Below are positions 32,552 through 40,443 of a stretch of DNA of 64,000 bases, piece by piece. The stretch is from Skermanella aerolata KACC 11604 (lineage in GTDB: Bacteria > Pseudomonadota > Alphaproteobacteria > Azospirillales > Azospirillaceae), in the NCBI RefSeq assembly GCF_000936425.1, contig NZ_AVFK01000024.1, positions 62,001-126,000 on the forward strand, given 5' to 3'. How positions within the stretch are numbered: position 1 is the stretch's first letter; the number at the start of each line of letters is the position of its first letter. Under the pieces are notes generated by a model. It was not told the origin of the DNA and ran no database searches. It saw only the letters and a program-made list of their open reading frames with translations. The translations under genes and the position numbers were made by a program.

Positions 32552-34381
32552 ATGAGTCAGGTGCTGTTCTACTACAGCACCCTGCCGCGCATCGCGATGG
32601 CGTGCCTGTGCGGGGCGGCCTTGGGACTGTCCGGCGCGCTGCTCCAGCGGGTCCTGCGCAACCCGATCGCGGAACCCTCGACGCTCGGGATTTCCGCCGG
32701 CGCGCAGCTGGCTCTGGGGGCCACGACGATCTACGCGCCCGGCCTGCTCGACCTGTCGCGTGAGGGTGTCGCGCTGGCGGGCGGGCTGGCGGCCATGCTG
32801 CTGGTGCTGGCGCTGTCGTGGCGGCAGGGGCTTCGCCCCGTCTCCGTCGTGCTGGCGGGGCTGGTGGTCGGGCTGACCTGCGGCGCGTTGAGCGCCACGC
32901 TGATCCAGTTGAACGGCGAGTACCTGATCTCGCTGTTCATTTGGGGCGGCGGATCGCTGAGCCAGCAGGGCTGGGGCAGCGTGCTGGCCCTGGCGCCGCG
33001 TCTGGCCCTGGGCATCCTGGCGGCGGCCCTCCTGCTTCGGCCGCTGACGGTGCTGGGGCTGGACGACACCGCCGCGCGGAGCCTCGGCGTGGCGCTGCAC
33101 GCGACGCGGCTGGGCATCCTGCTGCTGTCGGTCTGGCTGGCGGCGTCCGTCGTGTCGCTCGTGGGGATCATCGGCTTCGTCGGGCTCGCGGCCCCCGCCT
33201 TCGTCCGTCTGGCCGGCGCCCGCTCGCCGCTGTGGTCGCCGGTCATGGGGGCGGCGCTGCTGCTCCTGGCCGACACGCTGACCGGAACGGTGCCGATCCT
33301 GGGCGACGACCTTGTTCCCACCGGCGCCATGACGGCCCTGCTCGGCGGCCCGATGCTGCTGTGGATGCTGCCGCGCCTGCACGCGCTGTCGGGACCGGCG
33401 GACCGGGGGACGGGCTCGGGAGCCGGCGGCAGGCGTTCGGCGCGTCCCTGGCTGCTGATTGCGGCCCTGGCCGCGGTGCTGCCGCTGCTGTGCTGGGTTG
33501 TGCTGGCCGCCGGCGCGGGCGACGATTTCCGGGAACTGCTGCCGTGGCGGTGGCCGCGTCTGGTCGCGGCCCTGGCCGCCGGCGCCATGCTTGGAGCATC
33601 GGGAACGGTGCTCCAGCGCCTGACCGGCAACCCGATGGCAAGCCCGGAGGTGCTGGGCATCAGCTCCGGCGCCGGCCTGGGGTTGGCGGTGCTGGTCCTA
33701 AGCGTAGCGGCGCCCGGACGGCTGGAACAGCTCGGCGCCACGACCTTGGGTGCGGCGCTGGCGCTGGCCGTCATGCTGCTGCTGGCCCGGCGCGGCGGCT
33801 TCGCCCCGGAACGGATGCTGCTGGCCGGCGTCGCGCTGGCGGCGACCTGCGGTGCGGCGCTGACCGTCATCATGTCCAGCGGCAACCCGCGCGCCTTCCA
33901 GCTGCTGGGCTGGCTGACCGGCTCGACCTATTCGGTCGAAGCGCCCGACGCCCTGCTGGCGGCGGGGTTCGCGGTCATACCGCTGCTGCTGGTGGCGCCG
34001 CTGGCGGCCCGCTGGCTGGAGATCCTGCCCCTGGGCGAAACGGCGGCGCGCGGCCTTGGCATCGCGATAGCGCCGGTGCGGCTGTGCCTGATCCTGCTGG
34101 CCGCCGTGCTGAGTGCGGCGGCGACGCTGATCGTCGGCCCCTTGAGCTTCGCGGGCCTGATGGCGCCCCATCTGGCGCGGCTGATCGGGCTGCACCGGCC
34201 GCTGCCCCAACTGGCCGGCGCCGTCCTGATCGGCGCCTTGCTGATGGGGCTGTCGGACTGGCTGTCGCGCAGCATCGCGTTCCCCTACCAGCTGCCGGTC
34301 GGGCTGTTCGCCACGCTGATCGGCGGTCCCTATCTGATGTGGCTGCTGGCGCGTCCGCCCGGCGGGCGGCAAGGCCGATGA
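32552..34381 (+). CDS. fhuB: Fused double-length ferric-siderophore permease (FhuB-like)
   Basis: The 609-residue protein contains two FecCD/BtuC-like halves joined head to tail. Half 1 runs YYSTLPRIAMACLCGAALGL, RVLRNPIAEPSTLGISAGAQ and LVGIIGFVGLAAPAFVR. Half 2 runs WRWPRLVAALAAGAMLGASG, RLTGNPMASPEVLGISSGAG and LIVGPLSFAGLMAPHLARL. This is the FhuB layout, which serves hydroxamate siderophores. The first half begins directly at the segment that in E. coli FhuB (660 aa) follows TM1, so about 50 N-terminal residues appear absent. The start is ATG 32552, or GTG 32534 overlapping the fhuD stop. Its stop overlaps the fhuF ATG by 4 bp. Confidence 0.9.
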   Translation: MSQVLFYYSTLPRIAMACLCGAALGLSGALLQRVLRNPIAEPSTLGISAGAQLALGATTIYAPGLLDLSREGVALAGGLAAMLLVLALSWRQGLRPVSVVLAGLVVGLTCGALSATLIQLNGEYLISLFIWGGGSLSQQGWGSVLALAPRLALGILAAALLLRPLTVLGLDDTAARSLGVALHATRLGILLLSVWLAASVVSLVGIIGFVGLAAPAFVRLAGARSPLWSPVMGAALLLLADTLTGTVPILGDDLVPTGAMTALLGGPMLLWMLPRLHALSGPADRGTGSGAGGRRSARPWLLIAALAAVLPLLCWVVLAAGAGDDFRELLPWRWPRLVAALAAGAMLGASGTVLQRLTGNPMASPEVLGISSGAGLGLAVLVLSVAAPGRLEQLGATTLGAALALAVMLLLARRGGFAPERMLLAGVALAATCGAALTVIMSSGNPRAFQLLGWLTGSTYSVEAPDALLAAGFAVIPLLLVAPLAARWLEILPLGETAARGLGIAIAPVRLCLILLAAVLSAAATLIVGPLSFAGLMAPHLARLIGLHRPLPQLAGAVLIGALLMGLSDWLSRSIAFPYQLPVGLFATLIGGPYLMWLLARPPGGRQGR

Positions 34382-35097
34382 CGGTTCCGCGGGCATTCCC
34401 CTTCCTCGACGGTCCCAGCGGCCGCTTCGGCGCCCGGCTCGTCCCGCGCGGCGATGCGCCCGGCGCGATCCCCTGCGGCAGCCTGATCGAGGCCGGCGGG
34501 CTGGAAACCGCCCTTGCGGAACTGATCCGGCGGCACCCGGACGCGGAACGGCGCGCCCTGCTCTCGCTCTGGTCGCGCCACTACTTCTATTCGCTGATCC
34601 CGTCGGTCGTGCTGAGCGGACTGGACGAGGCCCGCGTCCTGCCGCTCCGGCTTTCCGAAACCGCCGTCGTGCTGAACGGCGACGGCGTGCCCGCCGCCGT
34701 CGCCCTGCCCCATGAAGGCGCCGTCGATCCCGGAACTCCCGTGCCGGACCGCCTGATCCCCCTCGCCCGCGACCACCTGGAACCGCTGATCGACGGGCTG
34801 GCCGCCCAGGCGCGGCTGTCGCCCCGCGTGCTGTGGGGCAATGCCGCCGGCTACCTGCACTGGGTGGTCGAACAGCTCGACACGCCGGCCGGAACGGAGG
34901 CGGACGCGCTGATCCACAGCCCATCCTGGCCCGGCGGCTGGAAGAACGCGCTGGACGAGCCGATGCGCTATACCGACTGCCCGGACGCCAGGCAGGCCCG
35001 GCGCAAGGTCTGCTGCCTGCTCTACCGCGTTCCGGGCCGGAAACTCTGCTCCTACTGTCCCCTGCTGGAGCGCAAGCACAAGGAAAGACCGAATTGA
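34378..35097 (+). CDS. fhuF: Siderophore-iron reductase FhuF family
   Basis: This 239-residue protein shows the FhuF C-terminal cluster motif: RRKVCCLLYRVPGRKLCSYC, that is Cys-Cys-x10-Cys-x2-Cys binding a 2Fe-2S centre. Upstream are LWSRHYFYSLIPSVVLSGLD and LRLSETAVVLNGDGVPAAVA, typical of the family. FhuF reduces Fe(III) in imported hydroxamate complexes so that iron can be released in the cytoplasm. ATG 34378 overlaps the permease stop. The stop TGA overlaps the next ATG (35095-35099), keeping the operon coupled. Confidence 0.93.
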   Translation: MTVPRAFPFLDGPSGRFGARLVPRGDAPGAIPCGSLIEAGGLETALAELIRRHPDAERRALLSLWSRHYFYSLIPSVVLSGLDEARVLPLRLSETAVVLNGDGVPAAVALPHEGAVDPGTPVPDRLIPLARDHLEPLIDGLAAQARLSPRVLWGNAAGYLHWVVEQLDTPAGTEADALIHSPSWPGGWKNALDEPMRYTDCPDARQARRKVCCLLYRVPGRKLCSYCPLLERKHKERPN

Positions 35098-35702
35098 TGG
35101 CTGAACCGATGGACTGGTTCGACGACACCCACGGTATCCGCAGCGTCGAAGACCTGACCGCCCGCTATCCCACACCCCACGAACTGGTCATCAGGAAGCA
35201 GATCGACCTGCTCGACGCCCACGCGCGCACCCTGGTCGAGGCGTCGCCCTTCCTGGTGATGGGGACCACCGGCCCCAATGGTACGGACTGCTCGCCGCGC
35301 GGCGGACCGCCGGGCTTCGTCCAGGTGGCCGACGAAAAGACGCTGCTGCTGCCGGACTGGCCGGGCAACAACCGGCTGGATAGCCTGCGCAACATCCTGG
35401 CCAACCCGGCGGTCGGCCTGATCTTCCTGTTCCCGGGCCTCGGCGACATCCTGCGCGTCAACGGCGACGCTGGGCTGTCCGTCCACCCGGACCTGCTCCG
35501 GCGCTTCGCCGCGGACGACGGCAAGCTTCCGCGCTCGGTCATCGTGATCGCCGTGCGGGAAGTCTTCGTCCACTGTCCGCGCGCCATCGTGCTGGGCGAC
35601 ATCTGGAACCCCGAAAAGCACGTGGCCAGGGAAAAGCTGCCGACCCTCCGCGAAGTTTTCGATAGCCATGTGAAGATATCGGCATCGAAGCCGATAAATT
35701 AG
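35097..35702 (+). CDS. PPOX-type flavoprotein (MSMEG_1061-like pyridoxamine 5'-phosphate oxidase family)
   Basis: The 201-residue protein begins MAEPMDWFDDTHGIRSVEDL and has the split-barrel flavin-binding pattern SPFLVMGTTGPNGTDCSPRG, DEKTLLLPDWPGNNRLDSL, NPAVGLIFLFPGLGDILRVN, and CPRAIVLGDIWNPEKH. Members bind FMN and reduce small molecules or act as general flavin reductases. Its start overlaps the fhuF stop, so it belongs to the iron operon, and it might supply electrons for iron release or detoxify siderophore by-products (inference). The family and size of about 200 aa are clear; the reaction is not. Confidence 0.85.
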   Translation: MAEPMDWFDDTHGIRSVEDLTARYPTPHELVIRKQIDLLDAHARTLVEASPFLVMGTTGPNGTDCSPRGGPPGFVQVADEKTLLLPDWPGNNRLDSLRNILANPAVGLIFLFPGLGDILRVNGDAGLSVHPDLLRRFAADDGKLPRSVIVIAVREVFVHCPRAIVLGDIWNPEKHVAREKLPTLREVFDSHVKISASKPIN

Positions 35703-35750
35703 ACGGTCTTGCGGCCAGCGACGCAAGCTGATACCTCCCCGCCGGCCGCC

Positions 35751-35809
35751 GTTGGGCCACGGCCCCAACCTACGAAGCAGGAGCCTGTAGGTTGGGGCCG
35801 TGGCCCGAC
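35751..35809. repeat. Family B REP pair
   Basis: The left REP 35751-35773 (minus) and right REP 35787-35809 (plus) are GTAG plus GTTGGG-type palindromes, distinct from family A. They face each other across a 13-bp loop GAAGCAGGAGCCT. The reverse complement of this unit, including the identical loop, occurs at 40054-40110. It lies between the end of the iron operon and the convergent FAH gene and could act as a bidirectional terminator or stabiliser. Confidence 0.9.
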
Positions 35810-35849
35810 GAATACCGTCCCCATGGGCCGATCCCTTCGGCCCCCGGCC

Positions 35850-37034
35850 TCAGATCTTGCTGACCAGCCCGCGCTCGGCCAGATTGCGGATCAGGGCGCG
35901 GGTGCCGAAGGTCCAGGGCGGCGCCTTGTCGCTGGTGGTCACCCGGTTGACCAGGGCTCCCAGCTTCGGCGTCTCGATCCGCACCACGTCGCCGACCTTG
36001 TGGGTGAAGCCGGCGCCGGGTTCCTCGCGGTCCTCGACGGGTGCGAACATCGTGCCGAGGAACAGCACCAGCCCGTCGGGATACTGGTGGTTCTTGCCGA
36101 TCGCCTGGGATACCAGATCCAGCGGGTCGCGGCTGATCTTCGACATGGAGCTGCTGCCGGTCAGGCGGTAGCCGTCGGCGCCTTCGACGCTCATCGCCAG
36201 TTCGGCCTTCCGCACGTCCTCGATGCCGAAGGTATCGTCGAACAGGCGGATGAACGGGCCGATCGAGCAGGACGCGTTGTTGTCCTTGGCCTTGCCCAGA
36301 AGCAGGGCGCTGCGGCCTTCCATGTCGCGCAGGTTGACGTCGTTGCCCAGCGTGGCGCCGACGGTCTTGCCTTCGGACGAGACGGCCAGCACGATTTCCG
36401 GCTCCGGGTTGTTCCAGGTCGATGCCGCCAGGATGCCGATCTCGGCCCCCGTTCCCAGCGACGACATCGGCTGGCCCTTGGTGAAGATCTCGGCGTCGGG
36501 GCCGATGCCGACTTCCAGGTACTGCGACCAGACGCCTTTCTCGATCAGCAGGTCCTTCAGCCGGGCCGAGCTTTCCGAGCCGGGCTCGATCTCCGACAGG
36601 TCGGTGCCGATCGCGTCGATCATGGTCTGGCGGACGGCTTCGGCCTTGCCGGCGTCGCCGCGCGCCTGTTCCTCGATCACGCGCTCGAGCAGGCTGGCGA
36701 CGAAGGTGACGCCGCTCGCCTTGACCGCCTGCAAATCGACGGGACACAAGAACCACGGCTTCGACGGGTCGTTGGCGTCGTGCGCGCTGTTGGCGAGGAT
36801 GTCGGCAAGGTCGCCGATCCGGTTCGCCGTCGCGAGCCCAGTGCGGACCACGGCCACCGGATCGGCGGCATCCAGCAGGGTGCTCATGGTCGGAGCTTCG
36901 GCCGTCACGTCGTAGACGCCGTCTCCCCGGATCGCGACGACGGCGGGGCCTTCCGGCAGTTGGACGCGCCCGACCAGGGTTCCGGCGCAGCCATCCTCGG
37001 GCAAGGTGTTTTCAGGCGTTAGCAGGCTTTTCAC
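35850..37034 (-). CDS. Fumarylacetoacetate hydrolase-superfamily protein
   Basis: The 394-residue protein has an N-terminal region LPEGPAVVAIRGDGVYDVTA and a C-terminal FAH fold with GAEIGILAASTWNNPEPEIV, GATLGNDVNLRDMEGRSALL and HQYPDGLVLFLGTMFAPVED, containing the family metal-binding acidic residues. Enzymes of this length (about 390 aa) include 2-keto-3-deoxy-pentonate dehydratases of sugar-acid degradation as well as C-C hydrolases; I cannot separate these. The start is GTG 37032-37034 with GGAGGAACCTGA directly upstream. It is a single gene, divergent from hsp20. Confidence 0.8.
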   Translation of the reverse strand: MKSLLTPENTLPEDGCAGTLVGRVQLPEGPAVVAIRGDGVYDVTAEAPTMSTLLDAADPVAVVRTGLATANRIGDLADILANSAHDANDPSKPWFLCPVDLQAVKASGVTFVASLLERVIEEQARGDAGKAEAVRQTMIDAIGTDLSEIEPGSESSARLKDLLIEKGVWSQYLEVGIGPDAEIFTKGQPMSSLGTGAEIGILAASTWNNPEPEIVLAVSSEGKTVGATLGNDVNLRDMEGRSALLLGKAKDNNASCSIGPFIRLFDDTFGIEDVRKAELAMSVEGADGYRLTGSSSMSKISRDPLDLVSQAIGKNHQYPDGLVLFLGTMFAPVEDREEPGAGFTHKVGDVVRIETPKLGALVNRVTTSDKAPPWTFGTRALIRNLAERGLVSKI

Positions 37035-37172
37035 TCAGGTTCCTCCAGGCGCGTTGGCGCGTGTTCTTAAATCTTCAAGTCACTGCGGGAGCTGATCCCC
37101 GTATGGCGGGTATACCACGCTGTCTGCTTTGATCCGAGACGCCGCGTGCCCACTCTCGAATTTATCTGTTGA

Positions 37173-37201
37173 GCAGACCACTTGAGAACAGACCACTTGA
37201 G
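37173..37201. repeat. 14-bp direct repeat in the hsp20 promoter region
   Basis: CAGACCACTTGAGA occurs at 37173-37186 and again at 37188-37201, a 15-bp period, ending 32 bp before the hsp20 ATG. It could be a tandem operator or a slippage product; the CTTGAG cores resemble a sigma-32 -35 element but no matching -10 was found. Confidence 0.7.
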
Positions 37202-37233
37202 AGACGAACCGACGTTTAGCAGGGAGAGGCAAA

Positions 37234-37647
37234 ATGCCCTCGCGTGATCCCCGCATCTGGATGTGGGCCGAAGCACTCGACATGATGGACAAGGCGGAGC
37301 GCATGCACCGCCAGTTCTTCCAGCCCGCCGCGACGCCGGCCCAGGGCAGGCGTCCGACGTGGCAGCCGCCGGTCGATTTGATCGAAACGGCCGACGAGTA
37401 TCTGGTCGTCGTGGCGCTGCCCGGCGTCCGGCCCGATCAGGTGCAGGTCGTCATCGACGGCGGCGTGCTGATCGTGGTCGGCGAGCGTGCCCTGCCCGTC
37501 GGCGACAAGACGGGCCTGATCCACCGGATGGAAATCCCCCACGGCCGGTTCGAACGGCAGATCCAGCTGCCGCCCGGCCCGCTCGAACTCGGCCGGCGCG
37601 AGCTTGCCGACGGATGCCTTGTGCTGGCCCTGCGCAAGGTAGGCTAA
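37234..37647 (+). CDS. Hsp20/alpha-crystallin small heat-shock protein
   Basis: The 137-residue protein has an N-terminal arm (MWAEALDMMDKAERMHRQFF) and an alpha-crystallin domain (PPVDLIETADEYLVVVALPG, RPDQVQVVIDGGVLIVVGER, HRMEIPHGRFERQIQLPPGP, ADGCLVLALRKVG). It lacks the C-terminal IxI tail of canonical members. Small Hsp20 proteins hold unfolded proteins for refolding. The ATG at 37234 follows AGGGAGAGG. It ends 9 bp before lon, making an hsp20-lon unit that joins holdase and protease functions. Confidence 0.93.
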   Translation: MPSRDPRIWMWAEALDMMDKAERMHRQFFQPAATPAQGRRPTWQPPVDLIETADEYLVVVALPGVRPDQVQVVIDGGVLIVVGERALPVGDKTGLIHRMEIPHGRFERQIQLPPGPLELGRRELADGCLVLALRKVG

Positions 37648-37656
37648 GGAGCTGAC

Positions 37657-40008
37657 ATGGTCACGACTACCGCCTCCCCCACCCAGTCCGAATACAACCT
37701 GCCCCTGCCGGACGACGCCATCGCCATCGTGCCAGTGCGCAACATGGTCCTGTTTCCGGGCGTCGTCGCCCCCGTCACCGTCGGCCGCCAGCAGTCGATC
37801 GCGGCGGCGCAGAACGCGATCCGGACGGAAAAGCCGCTGGGCTTCGTCCTCCAGCGCGACGAAACCACCGAAGAACCGACCGGGCTGGACCTTCACCGGG
37901 TCGGCACAGTCGGTACCGTGCTGCGCTACCTGACCGCCCCCGACGGCACGCACCATGTCGTCACCCAGGGCCAGCAGCGTTTCCGGATCCTGGAATACAT
38001 CGACGGCTATCCCTTCCTGGTCGCGCGCATCCAGGTGGCGCAGGAACCGGAAGGGATGGACACCGAGATCCAGGCCCGTTTCTTCAACCTGCGCCAGCAG
38101 GCGGTCGAGGCCGTCCAGCTTCTGCCCCAGGCCCCGCAGGAGTTGCTGGCCGCCGTCCAGAACATCCCGACCGCATCGGCGCTGGCCGACATGGTCGCCA
38201 GCTACATGGACCTCAAGCCGGACGAGAAGCAGGAGGTTTTGGAGACCTTCGACCTGACCCGCCGCCTGGAGAAGGTCGGCAACCTGCTGGGCCACCGGCT
38301 GGAAGTGCTGCGCCTGTCGCGCCGGATCAGCGAGCAGACCAAGGAGACCATGGACGAACGCCAGCGCGAATACGTGCTGCGCGAACAGCTCCGCACGATC
38401 CAGAAGGAACTGGGGGAGACCGACTCACGCCAAGTCGAGATCCAGGAGCTGACCGAAGCGATCGCCAAGGCCAGGATGCCGCCGGAGGTCGAGACCCAGG
38501 CGCTGAAGGAGCTTCGCCGGCTGGAGCGGATGCCGGAGGGTGCCGGCGAATACTCGATGATCCGGACCTACCTGGACTGGCTGATCGAACTGCCGTGGTC
38601 GGCTTTCAGCGAGACCAGCATCGACATCGCGGCGGCCCGGCGCATCCTGGACGAGGACCATTATGGCCTGGAGAAGATCAAGCGCCGCATCCTGGAGTTC
38701 CTGGCGGTCCGCAAGCTGAACCCGGAAGGCCGCAGCCCGATCCTGTGCTTCGTCGGTCCGCCCGGCGTCGGCAAGACCTCGCTCGGCCAGAGCATCGCGC
38801 GGGCGACCGAGCGGAAGTTCGTCCGCGTCAGCCTCGGTGGCCTGCATGACGAGGCGGAGATCCGGGGCCACCGCCGGACCTATGTCGGCGCCCTGCCCGG
38901 CACGGTGATCCAGTCGCTGCGCAAGGCGGGCACCGGCAACCCGGTGATGATGCTGGACGAGATGGACAAGCTGGGCCAAGGCTTCCACGGCGATCCTTCG
39001 GCGGCGCTGCTGGAAGTGCTCGACCCGGAGCAGAACGGCACCTTCCGGGACAACTACCTGGGCGTGCCGTTCGATCTCAGCAAGGTCATGTTCATCGCGA
39101 CCGCCAACGTGCTGGAGAACATCCCCGGCCCCTTGCGCGACCGCATGGAAGTGATCGACCTGCCCGGCTACACCGAGGAGGAAAAGGTTGAGATCGCCAA
39201 GCGCTACCTGGTCCGCCGCCAGTTGACGGCCAACGGGCTGAAGCCCGAACAGGCCGCCATCACCGACGACGCGATCCGGGAAATCATCCGCTACTACACG
39301 CGGGAAGCCGGCAACCGGAACCTGGAGCGCCTGATCGGCGGCGTCTTCCGCAACGTCGCGATGCGGATCGCGGAAGGCACGATCGAGCATCTGGCGATCG
39401 GCCCCGAGGAGGTTACCGAGATCCTGGGAGGCCGCCGGTTCGAGAGCGAGACGGCGATGCGGACCAGCGTCCCCGGTGTCGCGACCGGGCTGGCCTGGAC
39501 CCCGGTCGGCGGCGACATCCTGTTCATCGAGGCGACGCGCACGCCAGGCAACGGCCGGCTGATCCTGACCGGCCAGTTGGGCGATGTCATGAAGGAGAGC
39601 GCGCAGGCGGCGCTGAGTTTGGTGAAGTCGCGGCCGGAAGTGCTGGGGACCGACCCGGTGGAGTTCGACAAGTTCGACATCCACGTCCACGTCCCCGCCG
39701 GAGCGATTCCGAAGGACGGCCCGAGCGCCGGCGTCGCCATGTTCATGGCGCTGGTGTCGCTGCTGACCGGACGGACGATCCGCAGCGATCTGGCGATGAC
39801 GGGCGAGATCAGCCTGCGCGGGCTGGTGCTGCCGGTCGGCGGCATCAAGGAAAAGGTGCTGGCGGCCCAGCGCGCCGGCATCACCACCGTCATGCTCCCC
39901 GCCCGCAACCGCCGCGACTACGAGGACATCCCTGAAGCGGCCCGCGAAGCGCTGAACTTCGTCTGGCTGGAACGGGTGGACGACGCGATAGCGGCCGCCC
40001 TGAGCTGA
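37657..40008 (+). CDS. lon: ATP-dependent Lon protease
   Basis: This 783-residue protein has an N-terminal LAN domain (AIAIVPVRNMVLFPGVVAPV), a helical linker, an AAA+ domain with Walker A GPPGVGKTSLGQSIA (about residues 368-376), the sensor-region MLDEMDKLGQGFHGDPSAAL, and a C-terminal peptidase domain with PKDGPSAGVAMFMAL. The catalytic dyad is Ser690-Lys733, matching the 43-residue spacing in E. coli Lon. The ATG at 37657 has AAGGAGCTGAC. It may be a second Lon in the genome, since the primary lon usually lies next to clpX or hupB rather than hsp20; heat-shock or protein-stress control is likely (inference). Confidence 0.95.
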   Translation: MVTTTASPTQSEYNLPLPDDAIAIVPVRNMVLFPGVVAPVTVGRQQSIAAAQNAIRTEKPLGFVLQRDETTEEPTGLDLHRVGTVGTVLRYLTAPDGTHHVVTQGQQRFRILEYIDGYPFLVARIQVAQEPEGMDTEIQARFFNLRQQAVEAVQLLPQAPQELLAAVQNIPTASALADMVASYMDLKPDEKQEVLETFDLTRRLEKVGNLLGHRLEVLRLSRRISEQTKETMDERQREYVLREQLRTIQKELGETDSRQVEIQELTEAIAKARMPPEVETQALKELRRLERMPEGAGEYSMIRTYLDWLIELPWSAFSETSIDIAAARRILDEDHYGLEKIKRRILEFLAVRKLNPEGRSPILCFVGPPGVGKTSLGQSIARATERKFVRVSLGGLHDEAEIRGHRRTYVGALPGTVIQSLRKAGTGNPVMMLDEMDKLGQGFHGDPSAALLEVLDPEQNGTFRDNYLGVPFDLSKVMFIATANVLENIPGPLRDRMEVIDLPGYTEEEKVEIAKRYLVRRQLTANGLKPEQAAITDDAIREIIRYYTREAGNRNLERLIGGVFRNVAMRIAEGTIEHLAIGPEEVTEILGGRRFESETAMRTSVPGVATGLAWTPVGGDILFIEATRTPGNGRLILTGQLGDVMKESAQAALSLVKSRPEVLGTDPVEFDKFDIHVHVPAGAIPKDGPSAGVAMFMALVSLLTGRTIRSDLAMTGEISLRGLVLPVGGIKEKVLAAQRAGITTVMLPARNRRDYEDIPEAAREALNFVWLERVDDAIAAALS

Positions 40009-40053
40009 GGCGGAGCCGTACTGGGAAAGTCGGGTGTCGGGCCGAAGTGGTTT

Positions 40054-40110
40054 GTTGGGCAATGGCCCAACCTACAGGCTCCTGCTTCGTAGGTTGGGCC
40101 GTGGCCCAAC
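40054..40110. repeat. Family B REP pair in inverted orientation
   Basis: The left REP 40054-40075 (minus) and right REP 40089-40110 (plus) face each other across the 13-bp loop AGGCTCCTGCTTC, the exact reverse complement of the loop in the pair at 35751-35809. The two units are therefore the same element in opposite orientation. It lies 46 bp past the lon stop. Confidence 0.9.
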
Positions 40111-40443
40111 ACTTCTTCGGCTCTCGGTCTTGGACCGACCTGTGCCCGCTTGGCCTGCGCCTGCTTGAAAAGTCCGTCCTGCCAGGGCTTGACCCTGGTA
40201 TCTCCCGGCATCGGCGCTATGGGAAAGCGGCAAAATATTGAACTTCTCTGTCGGACCTCACCGGTCAATCTTCAATGCCACTGACGTTACATTTCAATGT
40301 CGCAATAAATGCGAGTACACGCGTATGCTCGGCTTGCATAAATCAAATAAATCACTTTTACTATTTATGTACTGATTGAACACTTAAACTGTAAACACCT
40401 GACCCCTGTTTATTTCAAATCTTTAACAATGGGATTTGTCATC
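40111..40443. other. Intergenic leader of the secreted monohaem gene
   Basis: This stretch of about 330 bp has no gene. It becomes markedly AT-rich from 40230 onward. A weak sigma-70-like pair TTGCAT (40334-40339) and TTTACT (40357-40362) with a 17-bp spacer lies about 80 bp before the ATG at 40444. The match is poor (three and four of six), so the promoter is tentative. Confidence 0.4.
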
